A stretch of 64,000 nucleotides of DNA from Gadus chalcogrammus (Eukaryota > Chordata > Actinopteri > Gadiformes > Gadidae), in NCBI RefSeq assembly GCF_026213295.1, contig NC_079417.1, positions 4,595,951 to 4,659,950 on the forward strand. Direction: 5' to 3'. The position numbers and the translations under genes were made by a program. The notes under the pieces were generated by a model, which saw only the letters and a list, made by a program, of their open reading frames with translations, had not been told where the DNA came from and searched no databases. Positions 55,480 through 64,000 of the stretch are shown piece by piece. Within the stretch, counting starts at the first letter, position 1, and every line of letters begins with the position of its first letter.

Positions 55480-55825
55480 GCACACAGACACACAGTAACA
55501 CAGACACCCAGCCACAGACACAATGACAAAAATACACACAGACACACCAAATCTCTCTCTGACAGATATACACACACACATACAAATATATTCACCGGCG
55601 CACACACACATGAAAAGTGCACACACAAAGACACACGCACACACATACACACAACAGCACACACATGTGTGCGCACACTCACACATATATGCAAACACAC
55701 ACCCACACAGTCAGACAAACCAACACAAACTCATATCCACACACACACACATAGACAGACATACACACACACTCACAATCACACATCACACACACACACA
55801 CACACACACGCAAACACACACATAG
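55395..55825. repeat. Imperfect (AC)n region
   Basis: About 430 bp of AC-rich sequence with many substitutions (cacagacac, catacac), an old, decayed microsatellite. Confidence 0.9.
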
Positions 55826-56279
55826 ACAGTGAATTCACACCCAGATTGAAACAGTACATCACATGCCAGATGTCTCCCAGGGACTTTAGTTCTCCAACAC
55901 GAGATTATGCGCAGCGGTTTACACAGGATGGACAGAAAAGGCTCCCAGCCGCATGTATTCTCAATAGTGTATCCTCAGGTCAACTTCAGCTACACGATCT
56001 ATGTTAATGTATGTTGAGGCATGCACCGCATCACTAAAGATGACCATCGCATGATTAGCTATTGTGTTAATGATTTATTTTGCACTTAAGAAGCACTTAA
56101 GAAAAAAGAAAAATACAATGCTGATGTATGACTTCTATTATCTATAGTCCTCAGGCAGACAAACACCCATTTTCTGCATGCACAATATTGGTTTAACATT
56201 TGAACTGGTGATATTAAAGGGGATTCGAGGCACAGTACAAAGGAAATGCATTCACATAGACAGTATACACTGGTTCCCT

Positions 56280-56310
56280 AGCCACCCCCACACGCACAGG
56301 CAAGCACACC

Positions 56311-56362
<52 letters not shown>

Positions 56363-56442
56363 AGCACACATATACACACACGCGCACGCACGCACACGCA
56401 CGCACGCACACACACACACACACATATACACACACGCGCACG

Positions 56443-56473
<31 letters not shown>

Positions 56474-56525
56474 GCATGCACACACATACACACACACACA
56501 CACACACACGCACGCACGCACGCAT

Positions 56526-56568
<43 letters not shown>

Positions 56569-56581
56569 CACACACACACAC
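56280..56581. repeat. (AC)n with (GCAC)n variants
   Basis: About 300 bp of CA repeat, interspersed with cgcacgca and catatacaca units. Confidence 0.93.
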
Positions 56582-56589
56582 TGTTGTAT

Positions 56590-56960
56590 AACAACCAGGA
56601 AGGGCAGCCAAGACCGCAGCCAAGACCGCAGCAGATCCCGCATCAGCGGACGCTCTGAGAGCAACCAGAGGTTACGGGTCGTGGCCCACCACCACTGCAC
56701 CTGGCCGCCGATAGGCCAAGGTGACGTAGCAGGCCTATCAGCAGGCCTACCGCGTCGTCACTCAGTCGTATGAGAATGAACGGCATCTGCCGCTCCAGAG
56801 GACACCGTCTCTCCATACATCCGAGGTGCCCAGGGTCCAACGCTCAGTGGGAGCCAGTTGGCTTCGCACGGGGCGCTGAGGAGCAGCGGAGCGAGCGCTT
56901 TAAGAGGAGGGCAGCGATCACCTTCAAGCCATGGCTGTCCATCCATCCGCCAGCTCATTG
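56590..56960. other. GC-rich non-repetitive patch
   Basis: CpG-containing sequence with a duplicated agccaagaccgc at the start and ggtgacgtagc. No recognised protein; a 76-codon + frame (56770) has no family likeness. It might be a promoter or a non-coding exon. Confidence 0.3.
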
Positions 56961-57391
56961 CACACGTGACGCGGGGTATTCTTGTCTTCTTACAGGGTAG
57001 CAGTCACTACCAGCTGGTGGTTGGGCACGTGGCCATGGGTGGGTTGAGGGTAAATTTGTCAACCATTAAATCTGCATCTGTAACATGTATTCATTTCAAG
57101 CCTTGGCATCGGCTGCTTTGCATGAGCTGAATGGTTTTCGTTTTAATGTCTGACAGTTTTTTGGGGATGATAGGCGATAATCGCGTTTATCGAGTTTTTA
57201 GTTATTGCTCTTTTATTTCAAGTTAGTGTTTTAAAACTTTAAAACAAGTGGCAAATCAAACAGCGAATCAAAAATTAATTATTTTAAACCGGTAAAGCAT
57301 TCTCATTCCGATATAACTTTTAATCCGATTAAATGATTCATCATTTAGCAGTTTTCATACCTTTCTGGCATCTTATTCGCTAAATTGTGAT

Positions 57392-57615
57392 TACAATTAC
57401 AATTAGGGCATTTGGCAGACGCTTTTATCCAAACCGACTTACATCGGTTAATACACTCTATTGCACACTATTGACACACCGATGGTCGAGTCAACCATGC
57501 AAGGCGACAGCCAGCTCGTCAGGAGCAGTTAGGGTTAAGTGTATTGCTCAGGGACACATCAACCTCTCGGTTACAAGGCAACTTCTCTACCTCCTGAGCT
57601 AAGCCGAACCCCTGA
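57392..57615. repeat. Teleost dispersed repeat (GCATTTGGCAGACGC type)
   Basis: gcatttggcagacgctttta, then tccaaaccgacttacatcgg, gtgtattgctcagggacaca and cctcctgagctaagccgaac form a well-known abundant fish repeat, probably SINE- or MITE-like. Ends are approximate. Confidence 0.75.
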
Positions 57616-60270
57616 TGCTAAGCACATTTCTCAAATTAGTTTTTCTATGGACTCAAGAGTATATTTAAGTGGGTTTTTTTCAAAATCTCAGCCCACCTAG
57701 TAATTCTAGACACTAGCTCCCTCTGACCTTCTTTGATCAGCTCAAACCAATGAATAAAATATCTATCTATTGGAAAAAAAAAATACATAGAACACATTAT
57801 TATCTGATCAATATCAGCTATTGATGCATGTTTCAGGTCACATATTGTCGGTTAATGTGAGTGATGGTGGTTATATAGTGTTGTTGTATTACTGTAACAG
57901 ATGACTCATATGACTCATATGACTACCTGTTCAAAGTTATTTTATGTGCTGCTGTGTTGTGACTGCCAGCTTGCTAGCCCATTAGAAGCTATTTCCGGCC
58001 TACTCGTGTTTGAGTACTCTGATTTGAATCATCACATTATATCATTCATTATCAAGTATATAACGCAATCACCATAGCTACAACTCAAGCAACTAGAGGC
58101 TGCTGACTGGAAAACAGCCAAAGTACAGAAAAATGCAAGAAAAGAGTTTGAAGATTTATATTCACTGCAGCTTTCAATGCAGCTTTACTTTACTGCTTTA
58201 AGACAGGATGGCACTGATTCCAGGCCATTAAGAAGTAGGCCCCAGTGGGGAGGCATGTGCAACTAGAGAAGGGAAGGCATGGTTGCCTCTCACAAGCTCT
58301 TCCCAATCCTCCCTTTAACGAGCAAATGACGACCGCCCGTCACACAACACTGCCCAGTAATTATCCGTCTCTGAGAGAGCGGAGAGTACACATGAAGAGG
58401 GGTATACACTACAGAATACAGCAGTGTAGTCAATGCAAGGTCATGACCAACTCCATGCATGTCTGGTTTAGCGATCCCAAAAACGTAAAGTGACGTGAAG
58501 TTGATATTATTGGGTGATATTGGTAAAGACTCAAAATCCTCAGATCGCAATATTAACATCCTCTGCACTCATCTGTCCAGCGACCGTGTATATGACCTCC
58601 TGCAAACAGCAAAAATTAAACAGCATCAAAGCAGCTTCAACTTTTGAAGGAATTCGAAGGGCAAGGCGAAGCCGATTCAGCTGCTCGTCCTAACAAAGCT
58701 GTGTTGGATGTGCAGCCAACATGGTGGATCTCAAAGGGCAAGGAGCCACAGAGAATGAGAGTTGCCACACTTGAAGCGCCATCCCAGACGCCCGTGAGCC
58801 AGAGGGGGTGGTGTGTGTGTGCATGGGGGGGGGGGGGGGTCAGTGGGCCTGTCTCCAAGGGAACATGTGTCATCCTCTTTCCATCTCAAGGAAAAACCTT
58901 TGACTCTGGATTGTCTGGAAGCCCATTGAAGAGCCGACTGACAGGGCTGCGACAGACTGTGGCCAACTGTCGTCCCTTTTGGGAAGGTTCTGTGGGGCTG
59001 TTCGTCACACAAAAATAAAGTATTTTATGGAGTTTGTGGTTGAATCACTGTGTTATATCCCCACACATATTTCAGGTTCGCCAAAGGGTTCCACCCTTTC
59101 TTTGGGTTATTTTATTCAATAGTTATGTGTTTAATCTTTGTTGTTTCTCTAAGGCTTTGGCCCTGTTATCCAAAATGTGAAAATAGAGAAATAGAAAAGT
59201 GTGAAAATAGAGAATAATAGAAAGCCTCTTCTAACTGACGTAATTGGTTTTTCAACCTTGTATCATTCAACCTCATTCAACAAAAAATGTCTCAACAATG
59301 TGAGTTGAAATCCCAAACTAGTAAATAAAGCTGCCCATTGCAGCATTTTTTTTTTTTCTAATGACATAATATTCTGCACACGCGTCTTTACCATAAATAA
59401 TAACTTGTTTACCCTCTTATAATGCCTGCAGTGTGTCCACAGTGCACACACACAGCTAGTTAGCATACTCCTCAAATCAAAATAAAGGAAATTAAAAGCC
59501 TGAAGGCCCCAGTATAACTCCTTCTATGTTCATATTTTTTTCCCATGTTCTGCCATGCGTCACATGGAAAGGTGTCACAGTGCCTCATTGAATAAACAAT
59601 CAGATGCCCTTTGCGTGTCTCCTCCAGGCAGATAGAATCTCCACCCTGGGGCAGGAAGGAGCACTGTGGTGGAGAAGTACCATCCTCGAGGGCTGACTGC
59701 CGATGCCCCGTGCAGTGGGGGGGTGGGGGGGGGGGGGGGGGGGCGTGCCGTCCGCCCCATTTAAAAAAGAAGAAGAATGTGTATATATATACATATGTGT
59801 ATATATATATATATACATATATATTATAATGACCGCAGAACAAACACTCAAATGACATTCTGACTGCGATTCAAATTAACGTTATGCTAATAAAAAACGA
59901 GTAGAACACAACGTCTCCCTGTGATATGAATAAAATCTAAAACGAATAGAATGTTTGTGTAAGCGTACATACGGTAGGCCTATCGCTGTAATATGTGGGC
60001 TGATGAGAAAGAAAAAAATGTTGATTATTTACAATTGAGATTAGCCACAATTTCCATATTTGGCAAGTAACAAACCTCAAACTTCTTCTGAATGTCTGCG
60101 AGCGTGCACCTGTGCTCACAATCCGACTACACCGCTGGCCGCTGACCTAGCTGTTAATCCGTCGGGTTGGCAGAGGTTATGCAGAGGTGGTTAGGTATAC
60201 TGAGCACCTGCGCACAGTGTGGCCTCACACCAGGTCCTGCCTGCCGTGTAGCTCAACCTGCATCACAGAT
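57616..60270. other. Intergenic, nothing recognised
   Basis: Holds G runs at 58825-58839 and 59717-59743, an AT/TATA tract at 59780-59830 and otherwise unique sequence. Frames here have no recognisable similarity. Confidence 0.5.
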
Positions 60271-60276
60271 GAGGGG

Positions 60277-60547
<271 letters not shown>

Positions 60548-60549
<2 letters not shown>

Positions 60550-61310
60550 GGGCCCTCCGTACCACGTCGTGTCGACACACATTCATCATGAGCACTAGGC
60601 AACTAGTGCAAAGGCACACACCGCAACTGTCGACATCTGGACGAATTAATGATTTGAATATGGGATCATTTTTGGCGGTCACTCAAACTGCTTCCGAAAT
60701 GTTGCTAGTTAGACATGCTGTCATTGGCTTGGCAATTCTGCGCCTCCCGGGCACACTTATGCTTGGCAGATCGGTCATGTTGGCTGGCGTTGCTTTTCCC
60801 TCCATGTGAAACACTACAATCCTAATGGCAGATAAGCGGGAGAGAAGAAGGTCAAATATGGGACAAACCCGGGATAAGTGGGATCGGGACTTCTGACTGT
60901 GTGTGGCCACTTCTGTTCTAGGGGTTTTCATACAAATGAAGTGGCGGCTATAACGAGCCCTGACTGTATCACATTTTAATTGTGATGGAATGAGGGTCCC
61001 ACTTTCCCTCTCTCGTTCTCTCTGCTAAACAACGAGGCTTCATCTCACCTGCTGAGAGTTCCCCAAGTGAGACACAGTGCCACCTGCCAGCTGCCAGCTG
61101 CTATTGAGTTATTGAATTTGTGAACTCTCTATTAACTAGGGAATAGATGGAGAGAAAGTGAAAGTGCAGTGTGAAGACAGCACGGGTAATTGTATTGGGA
61201 GATAAATGTACATTGACCAGGTAGAAAACAACAGCCCGCCTCAGCGCGTATATATAGTAATAATTAATTTAACGTTCCATGTCAGTTAAGTGTCAGTTCC
61301 ATGTCAGCTT
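60548..61310. other. Intergenic, nothing recognised
   Basis: Unique sequence; no gene or repeat end identified. Confidence 0.5.
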
Positions 61311-61395
61311 TGTCCCAACACACACTTACACACACAAACACGGGCACGTATGCGCAAACATTCACACACAAAAAACACAAACACACACACACCCA

Positions 61396-61509
<114 letters not shown>

Positions 61510-62073
61510 ACACATATGTCTTAATGAAATGAATGGCTGATTACTGATTACATATCACACACGTGCGCACCCACGCACACATACAAAAACAAATACACGC
61601 ATGCACACAAACTACACACATACACACACACATGTCTTGATTAAACTAATTGGTGATTACATATCACCAGTAGAAACACAATGTTAAAATAAAGAACAAT
61701 AACAACCCTTACAATATAATTCCAGCTCCCTGATTAATTGAGGATGAAAATAATATGTCTTGTCAGTGTCTGAGTGCAACAAATAGTGCATAAATAAATA
61801 ACTAAATAAAATAAATACAACCAAATGAACCTGAACCAGACGAATGCTTCTTCACAAACCTCGCCAGTAATGGCTGACAACCCCTGTGAATGCCGTAAAG
61901 TGTCCAGATGGATATTTTAAGTATTTGATGTGCTTATTTATTCATAACAAAACTTCTTAGCTTACTGGCCGGGATGCCAGCACAGGCTTGTATGCTGTTG
62001 ATTAGGAATGGTGCACTCTTCAGCACTCTCAATAAGCAGAGAGAGGCTAGTGGTTACTATTGTCTCTCTCACA

Positions 62074-62178
<105 letters not shown>

Positions 62179-62179
62179 C

Positions 62180-64000
62180 CTTTTCCATATACATAAACAG
62201 ACGCACACGCTCACTCTTCTGGTCACATCTCTATCCTACTCATACACAGTCACATGCATACGATGCCTTCTGTTCAGAGTGCTCAATGGATGAGAATAAT
62301 AGAACAGCTGTCCCATTCAATCACCAGCAAACAAATGACAGCTTATCATGATTTAATGCAACAAGATAATATGGGCCTTTTTTTTATAAGGATAGCCTAT
62401 AAGGCTTTATACTCATCGAGCATGCCAACATCTTTCTCTACCGCACACCAACCGATCAAGTAGCTGGCTTTAAAAGTTAAAAGTTATCTAATCATGGTTA
62501 GAAAACAACAACAAGGAAATATGTAAGACACTAATGTGGAACTTCAAGCTACCACAGCAATGAATACTGTAAGAGCTCTACTTTGATACATTCATTAAGA
62601 CAGGAGGCAGATTATGTAATCGCAGGGCAATCCATGAAAGCCATGTGACAGGCTGATCAATCTGTCCTATTTTACACGATGCCTTAATGCAAACATGCAT
62701 GTGTGCTTCCCGTCACTGACTTTGTCCAAGTAATCATTATATCTGCCACGTGATTCACAGCTTTCAAATGTACAACATTTGGGTTTGTATCTCTTGTAAA
62801 AATGGGACTCTATATATCTGTTCATCCATCCATCTGAGAGATGGAGAGTGGGAAATGTATACTAAAAAGATTTAACAAGATCTCCAATAAAAGCCTGTAC
62901 TATATAAAAAGAAAAAACATAATTTTTGTTTTTGTTTTATTTACAGGTTTTTCATCAATCAATCCCAATAAATGTCATCCACAAGCAACCAAATGGGATA
63001 ACAAATGGCAACATCATAACAAAAACAGAAACCAACAAATTTTATTTGCGAGGGGCTTTTAAACTGAAAGACGTGTCTGAACACAAATGATTCCGATAAC
63101 GCTATTTGTCTGGAAGAACTTAGATGCTGTTTCTTCTGGAAAAAAAAGTGTTATTGTAAATTGTTGATTGTGTTGCCCTTGCACATAAGACCATATCCAC
63201 TTGTGAGGCATTTTGAGGATTTATCACATGGAAATTGATTTGTGAGGGAGAATGTCACACAGAAATGAAAGTTTAATCCAGGTGAAATTGGAAGTCATGC
63301 AGTTCAGCTCATGGCTCACTTAATTCATAAGCAGTAAGTGATTTGGAAAGGACAGACTGTAATTGCAAATGTCCCATTGTCATTACCTGAGTCCTGAGAT
63401 GATAAAGAGAGCAAACGCTTTTACCGTTATGTTTCATTGCATTTCACCAGGTTATTTAATTTTTTCCACACGGAGCATGGTACATCATTTTAGCAATTTC
63501 GTTTTTGAGAAAAAGGCTCATTACTTCATTGCGGAAATAATTTATTAAACTCCCGGAGTTGGCTATGTTTTCAGATCTCTGAGCTGTTTGTGGGAAAACA
63601 ACAACAGATTGTTCTTCACATGAAACATGCTTAATATTTTACTAAATACCTCCCTGTGTTTGGCTTCGTTCCCAAGGAGATTTCTGGATCAGAGTATAAT
63701 CAGTCAACTGGGGCAGCAAGTTTCCAGTGTTGACCGCAAATCCATAACTCATAATAGTATAATGTTGCAGCATTATCACATTTGCTTTGGTAGCCTAATA
63801 GGCTACCAAACGACACCGCACAACCCTGAGTTTGATATCATGTGCCATTGAAAACATTAATATTTTTCAGAAAACGACCCACCCCAAATAGTTCCACAGC
63901 AGGACTGGGACTGGACTTGCTACTTTGCGTAGGTCCACAGTCACCACCGGCTAGCTACTTTGCATCAATGCACGTCTATCGGTATGTTTCCATTTAGTCT
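62180..64000. other. Intergenic, AT-rich, nothing recognised
   Basis: A 12-bp hairpin (tttggtagccta/taggctaccaaa) lies at 63786-63810. No gene, transposon end or long repeat is seen. Confidence 0.5.

Noticed and set aside
58644..59018. 124-codon + frame
   Set aside because: Runs through a poly-G stretch, with no recognised motif.

Overview
The window looks like a segment of a ray-finned fish nuclear genome. It holds intron-containing vertebrate genes, many short DNA transposons, tRNA-derived SINEs with teleost-type tails, and an extreme density of long, nearly pure microsatellites: (TG)n/(AC)n, (CT)n/(AG)n, (AGTG)n, (GGA)n and (ACGC)n. That microsatellite load resembles cod-like (gadiform) fishes, but this is an inference from texture, not proof.

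Two protein genes can be supported. On the + strand, 391-16481 holds the last seven coding exons of a procollagen N-proteinase of the ADAMTS2/3/14 clade, best matched to ADAMTS3. They encode the end of the spacer, three C-terminal thrombospondin repeats, the PLAC domain and a basic tail. On the - strand, 49583-37318 holds three coding exons that join in frame into a complete 432-residue neuropeptide FF receptor, best matched to NPFFR2. The two genes converge tail to tail with about 18.5 kb between them. NPFFR2 and ADAMTS3 are also convergent neighbours on human chromosome 4, so the block is an old vertebrate microsynteny; the agreement of both identities supports ADAMTS3/NPFFR2 over the paralogous ADAMTS14/NPFFR1 pair. 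No functional link between the two genes is implied.

Region by region: 1-16.5 kb is adamts3 exons and introns, with microsatellites directly abutting two splice acceptors, a 680-bp hAT element, a 511-bp hAT element, a nested pair of DNA elements at 10.2-11.2 kb, a CR1/Rex-like LINE remnant, a 22-bp-TIR MITE and a 47-bp tandem array. 16.5-18.7 kb is the probable 3' UTR. 18.7-37 kb is intergenic, with a transposon-in-transposon at 20.2-22.3 kb, an (AGTG)n-(AG)n compound repeat and a duplicated hairpin element at 29.2-30.2 kb. 37.0-49.6 kb is npffr2; its introns hold a hAT-like element, a two-gene PIF/Harbinger transposon with 3-bp target duplications, a palindrome split by a TTAA-flanked MITE, a LINE 3' end and a 237-bp hAT MITE. 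49.6-64 kb has no gene I recognise: it holds a second TTAA-flanked element, three SINE-like repeats and very long AC/CT tracts.

I found no CRISPR array, rRNA, true tRNA gene, operon or prokaryotic feature. The window does not show a clearly new biological system. The most unusual observations are an adamts3 exon bracketed by complementary (UG)n and (CA)n intronic tracts, and the nested fold-back transposons.
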